The notes: generated by a model from the letters alone, not told the origin. DNA of 12,802 nucleotides from an uncultured Chitinophagaceae bacterium (GCA_937996595.1 CALKVC010000163.1:1-12802), one strand, 5' to 3'. Positions 5,022 through 12,774 are shown, counted from the stretch's first letter. Numbers and translations are program-made.

Positions 5022-6452
5022 ATGCAGTATCTGGCAATTGATAAAACACATGATGAATCAAGGCAGGGAGAAGTATTTGCGGCTACTGAAGATATACCAG
5101 TTAATGCCTACAGGCATTTTTATATAGAAAGTTATGGTTGCGCTATGAATTTTGCCGACAGTGAAGTGGTTGCATCCATTTTACAGGCAGAAGGTTATGC
5201 AGCAACCACCGAAGAACGACTGGCCGACCTGATTTTGATAAATACCTGTTCAATCAGGGAAAAAGCCGAAGAACGGGTACGTAAACGGTTAACAGAATTC
5301 AAATCACTAAAAAAAGGAAACCCAGGTTTAATCATTGGTGTTTTAGGCTGTATGGCCGAACGCCTGAAAGCCGATTTACTGGAAGAGGAAAAACTGGTTG
5401 ACCTGGTAATTGGTCCGGACGCCTATCGCAGCCTTCCTTCTTTAATTGAAGAAGCCAATGGGGGGCAGAAAGCTGTTAATGTACTGCTGAGCCGCGATGA
5501 AACCTATGCCGACATTTCTCCCGTTAGGCTAAACAGCAATGGCGTTAATGCCTTTGTAAGCATTACCCGCGGCTGCAATAACATGTGTTCATTCTGTGTG
5601 GTTCCATTTACACGTGGCAGGGAACGCAGTCGCCATGCCAACAGCATCGTGCTGGAATGCGAAGCTTTATTCAATGACGGATACCGGGAAGTGACCCTGC
5701 TTGGACAGAATGTAGATAGTTATTACTGGATGGATGAACAAACAGATGAATCAGTCAGCTTTGCCCAATTGCTTGAAAAAGTTGCCCTTATATCCCCTTT
5801 GCTGCGGGTAAGGTTTTCTACTTCCCACCCTAAAGACATCACAGACGAAGTGTTGTTTACCATCCGGAAATACGATAATATCTGCAACTATATTCACCTT
5901 CCTGTGCAAAGTGGCAGCTCCAGGCTGTTACAATTGATGAACAGGACCTACAGCCGTGAATGGTATATTGCCAAATTTAACCGGATCAGGGAGATTCTGC
6001 CTGATTGCGGATTATCTACAGACCTGATAGCCGGTTTTTGTACAGAAACTGAAGCAGACCACCAGGAATCGCTGAGCCTGATGGAATACTGCCAGTTCGA
6101 CCTGGCATATATGTATTTCTATTCTGAAAGGCCGGGCACACTGGCGGCCCGCCGTTTTGAAGATGATGTTCCGCTTGCCGTAAAAAAAAGAAGGTTGCAG
6201 GAACTGGTTGCCCTGCACCGGCAGCACTCCCTGGGCAGCATGAAAAAAGATGTTGGCAGAACGCTGAAAGTGCTGGTTGAAGGCAATTCCAAAAAAAGCG
6301 ATCTGGAGCTATATGGCAGGGCAGACAATAATAAAGTAGTTGTTTTCCCTAAAAAAGATTTCAAAAAAGGCGATTATGTAATGGTTGAAATTGCAGATTG
6401 TACAGCAGGCACCTTATTAGGCAATGCCGTAATGGCGCAGCCAGGTATATAA
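5022..6452 (+). CDS. miaB: tRNA-2-methylthio-N6-dimethylallyladenosine synthase MiaB
   Basis: MiaB adds a methylthio group to C2 of i6A at position 37 of tRNAs that read UNN codons, using radical SAM chemistry in the cytoplasm. The 476-aa length matches the family (E. coli 474). The N-terminal methylthiotransferase domain carries the second-cluster cysteines Cys40 (ESYGC), Cys76 (NTCSIRE) and Cys110 (LGCMAE). The radical SAM motif CNNMCSFC gives Cys185, Cys189 and Cys192, followed by VPFTRGRERSR. The last 65 or so residues form the TRAM RNA-binding domain (GRTLKVLVEG...NKVVVFPKKD). All six cluster cysteines are present, so it should be active. The start at ATG 5022 gives the usual roughly 30-residue lead before the YIESYGC core and fits the TATCTTTG element. 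The next gene, a sigma-54 activator, starts 93 bases after the stop. Confidence 0.97.
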   Translation: MQYLAIDKTHDESRQGEVFAATEDIPVNAYRHFYIESYGCAMNFADSEVVASILQAEGYAATTEERLADLILINTCSIREKAEERVRKRLTEFKSLKKGNPGLIIGVLGCMAERLKADLLEEEKLVDLVIGPDAYRSLPSLIEEANGGQKAVNVLLSRDETYADISPVRLNSNGVNAFVSITRGCNNMCSFCVVPFTRGRERSRHANSIVLECEALFNDGYREVTLLGQNVDSYYWMDEQTDESVSFAQLLEKVALISPLLRVRFSTSHPKDITDEVLFTIRKYDNICNYIHLPVQSGSSRLLQLMNRTYSREWYIAKFNRIREILPDCGLSTDLIAGFCTETEADHQESLSLMEYCQFDLAYMYFYSERPGTLAARRFEDDVPLAVKKRRLQELVALHRQHSLGSMKKDVGRTLKVLVEGNSKKSDLELYGRADNNKVVVFPKKDFKKGDYVMVEIADCTAGTLLGNAVMAQPGI

Positions 6453-6545
6453 CGTACAAGTATAAATGCTTTTTTACTTATTCTTTTAACAACCCATTTA
6501 ACCCTATTTTAAACGATAATATAAACGCCCATTTACAGGTACTAT

Positions 6546-7799
6546 ATGGATCAGCAATCAATTAAGAACAGATTTGGCATCATAGGTAACTCTCCTGCCC
6601 TCAACCATGCATTGAATGTGGCTGTGCAGGTAGCCAATACCGACCTGAGTGTATTGATAAACGGCGAAAGCGGAGTTGGCAAGGAAGTGTTTTCGCAGAT
6701 CATACATGCGCTTTCTTCCAGGAAACATAACCCTTTTATTGCCGTAAACTGCGGTGCCATTCCAGAAGGCACTATTGATTCGGAATTATTCGGGCATGAA
6801 AAGGGTTCATTTACCGGTGCAGTAGACAGCCGGAAAGGTTATTTTGAAACTGTGAGCGGCGGTACTATATTCCTGGATGAAATTGGAGAAATGCCATTGG
6901 GAACCCAGGCAAGGCTGCTCAGGGTGCTTGAAACCGGCGAGTACATCCGCGTAGGAAGCAGCAAGGTTCAAAAAACCGATGTGCGGGTAATTGCAGCTTC
7001 CAATAAAGATTTGCTTGAATATACGCATACCGGCAAATTCAGGGAAGACTTGTATTACAGGCTCAATACTGTGCCGATCAGGGTTCCGGCTTTGCGAGAC
7101 AGGCAGGAAGACATCCTGCTGCTTTTCAGGAAATTTACTACCGATTTTGCCGACCGCTATAAAACCACTTCCGTTCAGCTTACAGATGATGCAAAAAACC
7201 TGCTGATCAATTATTCATGGCCGGGCAATGTTCGTGAACTAAAGAATATTGCTGAACAGATATCGGTGCTCAGTAAAGAAAAGACAGTTAATGCCGAACA
7301 GTTGAAAGCCTTTTTACCGGAACATAATTATTCCCGTTTACCCGTACTCGTTGGTGGCAATGGTGCCGTAAGCCAAACCGAATTCGCCAATGAAAGGGAA
7401 ATACTGTACAAGCTTTTCTTTGATATGAAGAAGGATGTGAATGAATTGAAGAAGATGTTCTTCGACCTGTTGCAAAATCCATCCCTGGCACAACATGCTC
7501 CGGTATTCCAGCCCGATAATGGGAATCCGGCCATGGTGAAAGAACTACACGTAAATACGCCCGGCGGAAACATGTATTCGCAGAACCAGCCTGCCGTGCT
7601 GTTACAAAATGACAAGTCCTCCATTCAGCAGCATGAAGATGTGGAAGAATCGCTCAGTATCATAGACAAGGAAAAAGAACTTATCATAAAAGCATTGAAA
7701 AAACACCGCGGCAAAAGAAGGGATGCTTCCCTGGACCTGGGCATCAGCGAAAGAACATTGTACAGGAAACTGAAGGAATATGATATTGAGAACTTGTGA
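6546..7799 (+). CDS. Sigma-54-dependent transcriptional activator without sensory domain
   Basis: A 417-aa bacterial enhancer-binding protein: the AAA+ ATPase couples ATP hydrolysis to open-complex formation by sigma-54 RNA polymerase. Walker A is GESGVGKE (40-47), the sigma-54 contact loop is GSFTGA (87-92, a Ser variant of GAFTGA), Walker B is TIFLDE (107-112), the arginine-finger region is FREDLYYRL (165-173), and the sensor II region is WPGNVREL (225-232). A Fis-type HTH closes the protein (about 376-417: RDASLDLGISERTLYRKLKEY). The AAA+ domain begins within the first 15 residues, so there is no receiver, PAS or GAF domain. A linker of about 115 residues between the AAA+ domain and the HTH, containing a Lys/Glu-rich helix (DVNELKKMFFDLL), takes an unusually large share. 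Its input signal is unknown; the regulated genes may include the neighbouring lptE-secG group. Confidence 0.9.
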   Translation: MDQQSIKNRFGIIGNSPALNHALNVAVQVANTDLSVLINGESGVGKEVFSQIIHALSSRKHNPFIAVNCGAIPEGTIDSELFGHEKGSFTGAVDSRKGYFETVSGGTIFLDEIGEMPLGTQARLLRVLETGEYIRVGSSKVQKTDVRVIAASNKDLLEYTHTGKFREDLYYRLNTVPIRVPALRDRQEDILLLFRKFTTDFADRYKTTSVQLTDDAKNLLINYSWPGNVRELKNIAEQISVLSKEKTVNAEQLKAFLPEHNYSRLPVLVGGNGAVSQTEFANEREILYKLFFDMKKDVNELKKMFFDLLQNPSLAQHAPVFQPDNGNPAMVKELHVNTPGGNMYSQNQPAVLLQNDKSSIQQHEDVEESLSIIDKEKELIIKALKKHRGKRRDASLDLGISERTLYRKLKEYDIENL

Positions 7800-7805
7800 T
7801 TTTTT

Positions 7806-7891
7806 GATTTGGAGATGGAGGGATTTGGAGATGGATTGATTTGGAGATTTGGAGATGGAATGATTTGGAAATGGAGGGGATTTGGAGATTT
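7806..7891. repeat. Degenerate 8-bp-period tandem repeat (GATTTGGA/GATGGA)
   Basis: Six copies of GATTTGGA(G/A)AT start at 7806, 7822, 7838, 7846, 7862 and 7879. The spacing is 16, 16, 8, 16 and 17, so the real period is 8 bases, alternating GATTTGGA with GATGGAxx. All purine-rich bases are on the plus strand. It fills most of the 147-base gap between the sigma-54 activator stop and the lptE start and codes for nothing convincing. Confidence 0.85.
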
Positions 7892-7946
7892 CATTTATTA
7901 ATTTTTCAATTCTTACAAAAACGATTTATACCACAAAAAAATTAAA

Positions 7947-8468
7947 GTGAATAAATACAGTAAGCTCAAAATATATTTCAGTTGCATGCTGCTGATGGCC
8001 ATATTCAACTATGCTTCATGCAAATATTCATTTAAAGACACATCACCGATTCCGGAAGAAGTAAAGACGTTCAGGGTGAACTACCTTGAAAACAAGGCGC
8101 AATATGTAAATACACAGCTTAGCCCCCAGCTTACGGAAAGATTAAAACAAAAAATCATCAATACAACCAGGTTAAGGCAGACCAATGAAGACGATGCGCA
8201 TTATGATATCAGCGGATTTGTTTCACAGTATTTTACAAGTACCATCAGTATTACCGGCAATAATGCAGCCAGCAACCGGTTGACTGTAGGGTTTCACCTG
8301 GTTTTCCGGAATACACTGGATGAAAAGAAGAATTTTGAAACAGACCTTACCCGTACGTTTGATTTTCCGGCTACACAATCCCTTTCGCAGGCAGAATCTT
8401 CGCTTAATAATGAAATGGTGAGAAATATAGTGGATGAAATTTTCAATAAAATATTTTCCAACTGGTAA
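7947..8468 (+). CDS. lptE: LPS-assembly lipoprotein LptE (Bacteroidota type)
   Basis: LptE plugs and stabilises the LptD beta-barrel that places lipopolysaccharide in the outer leaflet of the outer membrane. The 173-aa protein starts at GTG 7947 (MNKYSKLKIYFSCMLLM), with a signal peptide and a lipobox-like NYASC ending in Cys25. It continues with CKYSFKDTSPIPEEVKTF, the characteristic opening of Bacteroidota LptE proteins (Y-S-F before a proline-rich turn), then the LSPQLTERLKQKI helix (about 58-70) and a long beta-rich half ending VRNIVDEIFNKIFSNW. LptD is not in the window. The lipobox is not a textbook L-[AS]-[GA]-C, so lipidation is likely but not certain. The preceding 147-base gap is filled by the 8-bp-period repeat, and no good TAnnTTTG element is seen directly before the start. 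Confidence 0.8.
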   Translation: MNKYSKLKIYFSCMLLMAIFNYASCKYSFKDTSPIPEEVKTFRVNYLENKAQYVNTQLSPQLTERLKQKIINTTRLRQTNEDDAHYDISGFVSQYFTSTISITGNNAASNRLTVGFHLVFRNTLDEKKNFETDLTRTFDFPATQSLSQAESSLNNEMVRNIVDEIFNKIFSNW

Positions 8469-8500
8469 TTTGCCCGTTGCCCGATAATCAAGTAGTTTTG
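8469..8500 (+). promoter_or_regulatory. Promoter between lptE and the TPR-like gene
   Basis: TTTG at 8469-8472, a 20-base spacer and TAGTTTTG at 8493-8500 give a close match to the Bacteroidota primary promoter. The -7 element ends four bases before the ATG at 8505, so the predicted start of transcription is next to the start codon, as at 4432. This may give secG a second promoter independent of lptE. Confidence 0.6.
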
Positions 8501-8504
8501 AGCT

Positions 8505-9206
8505 ATGTACAGGCCACAACTGATAAAAAATATTTTACATATCGATCCGGCATCGGCAAGTTGCAGGCAACAGTTGTATTCCATCAGTGAAAAATATCCT
8601 TATTTCTCCCTTCCGTATTTTTTCCTGCTGCAGCAAACAGCAAAAGATCAACCGGACTATGATGAGATCGCAGCCAAAACGGCCCTTCATTTTCAAAGCA
8701 ATTTATTGTTGAATTACCGGCTGCATCAGCAGGAAATAAAGGAACCGGCCGTGACCATGACTGAAATTGCCCCTAAAGCGGTTGAACCTGTGCCTGTATT
8801 AAATAATGAAATGCTTTTTGAACCATTGTCGGCAACCGATTATTTTGCATCACAGGGGATTAAATTAAGCGAAGAAATACAAACCGGCGATAAACTGGGC
8901 AAACAGTTAAAAAGTTTCACCGAATGGCTGAAAACAATGAAAAAAGTTCATGGCAATAAACTTCCGGAAGGGAATGAACAGGTAGACATTCTTGTACAAA
9001 AACTGGCTGAAAAAAGCAATGAAGAAGGCATAATTCTAACAGAATCAATGGCCGAAGCCTATGTTCAGCAGGGTAAAAACGGAAAAGCGGCTGAAATTTA
9101 TGAAAAATTAAGTTTGCTGAATCCTTCCAAAAGCGTTTACTTTGCAGCCAAAATAGAAAGCCTGGGCGTACAAAAAAACCGGGTTTCAGATAAAAATAAA
9201 GTATAA
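8505..9206 (+). CDS. TPR-like protein between lptE and secG, function unknown
   Basis: A 233-aa protein with no signal peptide or membrane span. The N-terminal part (MYRPQLIKNILHIDPASA...EKYPYFSLPYFFLLQQ) is helical. The central block has ATDYFASQGIKLSEEI and FTEWLKTMKK, recognisable Bacteroidota blocks with no assigned role that I know. The C-terminal 50 residues contain one TPR-type helix pair (ESMAEAYVQQGKNGKAAEIY then EKLSLLNPSKSVYFAAKI), suggesting protein-protein contact. The stop is 10 bases before the secG start, so the two are very likely cotranscribed and perhaps coupled. I know this gene as commonly present between lptE and secG in Bacteroidota, which points to envelope or secretion work, but no activity can be inferred from motifs. 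Confidence 0.65.
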   Translation: MYRPQLIKNILHIDPASASCRQQLYSISEKYPYFSLPYFFLLQQTAKDQPDYDEIAAKTALHFQSNLLLNYRLHQQEIKEPAVTMTEIAPKAVEPVPVLNNEMLFEPLSATDYFASQGIKLSEEIQTGDKLGKQLKSFTEWLKTMKKVHGNKLPEGNEQVDILVQKLAEKSNEEGIILTESMAEAYVQQGKNGKAAEIYEKLSLLNPSKSVYFAAKIESLGVQKNRVSDKNKV

Positions 9207-9216
9207 ATCAGTTAGC

Positions 9217-9558
9217 ATGTTAGTATTATTTGGTGTTTTGATCATTGTTGCATCTGTGGTTCTTGGATTGATCGTTTTAATTCAAAACCCAAAAGGTGGC
9301 GGTTTATCCGGTACTTTCGGGGGCCTGGGCAACCAGTTGATGGGTGTAAAACAAACAACAGACATCCTTGAAAAAGGAACCTGGGTTTTTGCTGCAATTG
9401 TTGGGTTGCTTTGCCTGGTTTCACCGGCCTTTATTCCCAAAGAAGGAACTGCGGCTTCAGGAGAAGACCTGATTAAAGGCATATCTACTTCACCCTCCAA
9501 GCAAGAGGCAAAACCCGGAAACACAGTTACTTTACCCGCCGATACGAACAAGAAATAA
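9217..9558 (+). CDS. secG: Preprotein translocase subunit SecG
   Basis: SecG is the non-essential small subunit of the SecYEG channel in the inner membrane that improves SecA-driven export. The 113-aa protein has two spans, residues 1-22 (MLVLFGVLIIVASVVLGLIVLI) and about 55-72 (TWVFAAIVGLLCLVSPAF). Between them is the family signature QNPKGGGLSGTFGGLGNQ and the VKQTTDILEKGTW loop. The C-terminal 38 residues are hydrophilic and variable, which is normal. It lies 10 bases after the TPR-like gene and is followed by a clear intrinsic terminator, so it ends the lptE-TPR-secG unit. The short signature and topology make this assignment secure. Confidence 0.92.
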   Translation: MLVLFGVLIIVASVVLGLIVLIQNPKGGGLSGTFGGLGNQLMGVKQTTDILEKGTWVFAAIVGLLCLVSPAFIPKEGTAASGEDLIKGISTSPSKQEAKPGNTVTLPADTNKK

Positions 9559-9579
9559 ACTTAATTATAATAATTTTAT

Positions 9580-9608
9580 AACCTCGCTTAACCTTAGCGG
9601 GGTTTTTT
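9580..9608 (+). terminator. Intrinsic terminator after secG
   Basis: CCTCGCT (9582-9588) pairs with AGCGGGG (9596-9602), extended by AA/TT at the base (9580-9581 with 9603-9604), with a 7-base loop and a following T6 run (9603-9608). It lies 21 bases after the secG stop and closes the transcript. Confidence 0.85.
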
Positions 9609-9639
9609 ATTATATATTGCCGGCATCACCGGTTATTAC

Positions 9640-10659
9640 ATGAAAAAAATACTGCTCATCATATTCTTTGCCGTGCTGCTTTTAGTGGTTTATGCAGCAT
9701 GGATTGTTTTTGGCCCGTTGGTTTCCGCTCCGGAAAACAAGTATTTCTATATTAATACTGGCGCAACATACGACCAGGTAAAAGCTTCCCTTAAAGAGCA
9801 GGAAATTATATCCGGAACCTTCTTCTTCGATAAAATAGCAAGGCAGGCGGGTTATCATAAACAGGTTAAAGCCGGCAAATATGAAATAAAAGACGGGATG
9901 AACCTGATTAACCTTGTAAGAATGTTAAAATCAGGCAGGCAAACACCCGTACGGATTGTAATAAATAAGATAAGGACCAAGGAAGATCTTGCCGGAAAAA
10001 TAGGCCAGCAATTTGAAACAGATTCACTGGAAGTGATCAGGTATATAACCAACAACGATTCATTGGCAAAATATGGTGTTGACAGTAACACAATGATGAC
10101 ACTTATCATTCCCAATTCATACCTGATGTGGTGGAATGCGCCTGTGAAAAATATATTAGCCCGCTTTGCAGACCAGCAGAAAAAATTCTGGGAAGGTAAA
10201 AGGGAAGCAAAAGCAGCAGCCCATAACCTTACCCCACAGCAGGTTTATACTATGGCCAGTATTGTGGAAGAAGAAACAAATAAACAGGAAGACAAAGGGC
10301 TGATTGCAAGTGTTTACATGAACCGCCTGAAAAAAGGCATGAAACTGGAAGCCGACCCAACCGTAAAATATGCCATGCGGAATTTCGGGCTGAAAAGGAT
10401 CATGCATGGCCACCTCGAATACCCTTCACCGTATAATACTTACAGGCAAACCGGGCTGCCGCCGGGTCCTATTTCAACAGCATCCATATCAACGATAGAT
10501 GCCGTGCTGGATGCACCGGAAACAGATTATATTTTCTTTGTTGCCAAACCCGATTTCAACGGATACTCTAACTTTGCAGCTACTTACCAGCAACACCTGG
10601 TTTATGCAAAAGCATACCAGCGTGCGCTGGACAGTTTAATACTAAGCAGGAATAAATAA
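9640..10659 (+). CDS. mltG: Endolytic transglycosylase MltG (YceG-like)
   Basis: MltG is an inner-membrane-anchored lytic transglycosylase that cuts nascent peptidoglycan and sets glycan length. The 339-aa protein (E. coli MltG 340) has an N-terminal anchor at about residues 4-24 (ILLIIFFAVLLLVVYAAWIVF) followed by a periplasmic domain. The catalytic motif is ASIVEEE with Glu210, aligned with E. coli Glu218 in ASIVEKE. The neighbouring conserved blocks VYMNRLKKGMKLEADPTVKY (230s onward) and YNTYRQTGLPPGPI are intact, so activity is expected. It follows the secG terminator, so it should start a new transcript, although I see no good TAnnTTTG element in the short gap. The next gene starts eight bases after its stop, so the two are probably cotranscribed. 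Confidence 0.93.
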   Translation: MKKILLIIFFAVLLLVVYAAWIVFGPLVSAPENKYFYINTGATYDQVKASLKEQEIISGTFFFDKIARQAGYHKQVKAGKYEIKDGMNLINLVRMLKSGRQTPVRIVINKIRTKEDLAGKIGQQFETDSLEVIRYITNNDSLAKYGVDSNTMMTLIIPNSYLMWWNAPVKNILARFADQQKKFWEGKREAKAAAHNLTPQQVYTMASIVEEETNKQEDKGLIASVYMNRLKKGMKLEADPTVKYAMRNFGLKRIMHGHLEYPSPYNTYRQTGLPPGPISTASISTIDAVLDAPETDYIFFVAKPDFNGYSNFAATYQQHLVYAKAYQRALDSLILSRNK

Positions 10660-10667
10660 GCAACCGG

Positions 10668-11630
10668 GTGATAAAACTTCAAAGGATAATCATAACCAGG
10701 GGCCCCATCGGGTTTCTTTTCCAAAAAAGCAAGCATTGGTACCTCCCCGGTTTTGAAGGCGTCCCTTTGTATGATGTTATCAGGTTTTTTTACCGCCAAA
10801 TGAAAACCCACGGGCTCTTTGAACGGGCTTCAGCCATATCCTATAATTTCATCATGGCTGTACCGCCTTCTTTCCTGTTCCTGTTCACCCTTATTCCAAA
10901 CCTGCCTTTCATTTCAAAAAGAAGCATTCAAGTACAGTTACACCAGGTTATTTACGATATCATACCTGCAAAAGTGTATAACAAAGAAGTGATCAGGTTT
11001 GTAGATTCTTTCATTTTTGATTCTAAAATCGGGGTATTGTCATTCGGTTTATTACTGTCCCTATTTTTTGCATCCAACGCCATGATGGGGCTTATGCGTG
11101 CTTTCAATAAAAAGAATGTTGGTTTCCAGAAACGCAGGGGATTGCATCAACGGTGGATTGCCATTAAACTGATCATGATATTATTCGGTTTGTTGCTGGG
11201 ATACCTGCTATTACTGGTTTCACAGGGTGCTATCCTTAAACTCATGGTAAAAGACAGCGCCTGGCGCAACATCATTTCATATACCCGCTGGACCATGATC
11301 ATATTGCTGGTTTATTATGGTATCGGTTTCATCTTTAAATATGCCCCAGCGGTACATAAAAGATGGAAACTGAATTCCCCGGGCACCCTGCTGGCAACTT
11401 TCCTGAGTATCATGGCATCCATTGTATTCAGCATGTTTGTTAAGAATTTTGGCAGTTACAATGTGCTGTACGGCTCCATAGGCACCATCATGATGGTGAT
11501 GGCCCTGATTTATATCAATTCGCTGGCCCTGCTGATCGGGTTTGAACTGAATGTAAGTATCAAATCGCTGAAAACAATCGTTTCACAACGCGAACAGGAA
11601 GAGAAAAAACAGGCAGCCATTAATACATGA
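10668..11630 (+). CDS. YihY/BrkB family membrane protein
   Basis: A 320-aa inner-membrane protein of the YihY/BrkB (formerly 'ribonuclease BN') family; the RNase BN name is a historical mistake for this family. Six spans are visible at about 56-80, 121-145, 164-190, 203-224, 237-259 and 270-295. The last carries the family signature YGSIGTIMMVMALIYINSL then GFELN (268-294), and the front has the FERASAISYNFIMAVPPSF block (51-69). The start is GTG 10668, eight bases after mltG; no ATG fits. The C-terminus is charged and short (REQEEKKQAAINT). The family is thought to work in envelope integrity, and its position behind the cell-wall enzyme MltG fits. The molecular activity is not known. Confidence 0.88.
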   Translation: MIKLQRIIITRGPIGFLFQKSKHWYLPGFEGVPLYDVIRFFYRQMKTHGLFERASAISYNFIMAVPPSFLFLFTLIPNLPFISKRSIQVQLHQVIYDIIPAKVYNKEVIRFVDSFIFDSKIGVLSFGLLLSLFFASNAMMGLMRAFNKKNVGFQKRRGLHQRWIAIKLIMILFGLLLGYLLLLVSQGAILKLMVKDSAWRNIISYTRWTMIILLVYYGIGFIFKYAPAVHKRWKLNSPGTLLATFLSIMASIVFSMFVKNFGSYNVLYGSIGTIMMVMALIYINSLALLIGFELNVSIKSLKTIVSQREQEEKKQAAINT

Positions 11631-11653
11631 ACGGAAAACGGATTATTCCTGAA

Positions 11654-11673
11654 TAGTGTAATTTCATACACTA
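11654..11673. promoter_or_regulatory. Perfect inverted repeat before the peroxiredoxin-like gene
   Basis: TAGTGTA (11654-11660) and TACACTA (11667-11673) are perfect inverted copies separated by six bases, 12 bases before the ATG at 11686. Operator of a dimeric regulator is the best guess. As RNA it would form a hairpin too short and without a T-run for termination. Confidence 0.4.
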
Positions 11674-11685
11674 AATTGATATGAC

Positions 11686-12291
11686 ATGAAAAAAATATTC
11701 CCAATAATGGCAGTGTTGGCACTGCTGTTAATTGTTTCCTTCAGGCTTGCAGAAGTATTGCCAATTGGCGCAGACATGCCCAAAGCTGATGTAAAAATGA
11801 AAGACATTTCCGGTAAAGATATCAGCATGCGTGACGCCATGAAAGAAAACGGCGTACTGGTCATGTTCAGTTGCAATACCTGCCCATATGTGATTAAAAA
11901 CCAGGGCAGGACAATTTCGATAAGTGAATATGCCCTTAAAATGAAGATTGGCGTAATCTTACTGAACAGCAATGAAGCCATGCGCAACAGCGATGACAGT
12001 TATGAAGACATGAAAGCCTATGCCAAAGAACAGCAATACAGGTGGAACTATGCTGTAGATACAAACCACGAAATTGCCGATGCCTTTGGCGCTAACCGAA
12101 CCCCTGAATGTTTCCTGTTTGATAAAAACCTGAAACTGGTTTATCATGGCGCTATTGACGATAACCCATCTGATGCATCAGCTGTAAACAGACAGCATCT
12201 TAAGGAAGCAATCACCGAGCTTACCGGCAACAAAGAAATAACAGTAAAAGAAAGCAGGAGCGTTGGTTGTACCATCAAGCGCAATAAATAA
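11686..12291 (+). CDS. Exported peroxiredoxin-like (PRX_like1) thioredoxin-fold protein
   Basis: A 201-aa protein with a signal peptide or membrane anchor (residues 4-18 IFPIMAVLALLLIVS) followed by a thioredoxin-fold domain. The redox motif SCNTCPYV gives Cys63 and Cys66 (CxxC), and TPECFLF carries the cis-Pro at Pro140, with an extra Cys142 beside it. The ending VGCTIKRN (Cys195) resembles the conserved GCSIKW end that I recall for the PRX_like1 branch of the AhpC/TSA superfamily. The motif YHGAIDDNP (153-161) is also typical of that branch. It should act as a periplasmic redox protein, but the substrate is not known. It starts 12 bases after a perfect inverted repeat and converges on a TlpA-like gene across a shared terminator. 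The first ATG at 11681 is followed by a stop, so 11686 is the start. Confidence 0.8.
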   Translation: MKKIFPIMAVLALLLIVSFRLAEVLPIGADMPKADVKMKDISGKDISMRDAMKENGVLVMFSCNTCPYVIKNQGRTISISEYALKMKIGVILLNSNEAMRNSDDSYEDMKAYAKEQQYRWNYAVDTNHEIADAFGANRTPECFLFDKNLKLVYHGAIDDNPSDASAVNRQHLKEAITELTGNKEITVKESRSVGCTIKRNK

Positions 12292-12299
12292 CCCGTTAG

Positions 12300-12344
12300 A
12301 ATAAAAAAGGACACATGGCAGCAGGCAGTTTGTCCTTTTTTATT
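12300..12344. terminator. Bidirectional intrinsic terminator
   Basis: A 14-bp perfect stem, AATAAAAAAGGACA (12300-12313) pairing with TGTCCTTTTTTATT (12331-12344), encloses a 17-base loop. The A-run and T-run flank a GGACA/TGTCC core, so it can end transcripts from both sides. It lies between the convergent stops at 12291 and 12352. Confidence 0.85.
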
Positions 12345-12351
12345 CAAATAC

Positions 12352-12774
12352 TTAATTTGAAATTGCCTGTTTAATGATGGCTTCAAAAGTTTCCCGGCTC
12401 ATCTCCTCCTCTGCAAACTTCCTGAACCCGGTTTTCTTATTTATCACCAGCGTAGCCGGAATAGAACCACTCCAGATATTATCTATCTTCGGACAAAAAT
12501 AGTCGGCATTGGTTTCATCCAGCCATGCAATGGCGGTTTTGAATCTATTTTTTTTAACAAATGATGCAATCTTCTTCGGGTAAAACGAAGGCAGATCCAG
12601 GCTAACCAGCAACAAGGATACCTTGCTTGATTTATATTTTTCAACCGTACTTATAAAAAAGGGTATTTCTGCCACACAGGGTTTGCAGAAGGTAGCCCAG
12701 AAATTGATAACCTTAATATGCTCACCTTTTGCCTGAATCAGGTCCTGAAGCTGCTTGAGCTTGATTATTTCGGC
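12352..12774 (-). CDS. TlpA-like thioredoxin-fold protein, N-terminus missing
   Basis: The last 140 residues of a TlpA/ResA-type thiol-disulfide oxidoreductase are present. The active-site WATFCKPC has the CxxC pair at residues 30 and 33 of the fragment, and the SIPATLVI stretch carries the cis-proline. It ends TFEAIIKQAISN at the TAA complement of 12352-12354. The real sequence starts with AEIIKLKQ at 12774. An apparent GTG start at 12789 giving MLFRS in front of this is adapter-derived and must not be used. The missing part would usually hold a signal peptide or membrane anchor. These proteins reduce periplasmic disulfides, for example in cytochrome c maturation. It is convergent with the peroxiredoxin-like gene; a functional link is possible but not shown. 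Confidence 0.8.
   Translation of the reverse strand, partial: AEIIKLKQLQDLIQAKGEHIKVINFWATFCKPCVAEIPFFISTVEKYKSSKVSLLLVSLDLPSFYPKKIASFVKKNRFKTAIAWLDETNADYFCPKIDNIWSGSIPATLVINKKTGFRKFAEEEMSRETFEAIIKQAISN

Noticed and set aside
7625..7894. Minus-strand frame of 89 codons with a repetitive N-terminus (PSPNLQINPSPNPSISKS)
   Set aside because: The repetitive start is a translation of the 8-bp repeat, and the rest lies antisense inside the sigma-54 activator gene with no family likeness.
9619..9632. CCGG-CATCA-CCGG hairpin before mltG
   Set aside because: The stem is only four pairs and CCGG is self-complementary, so chance is the better explanation.
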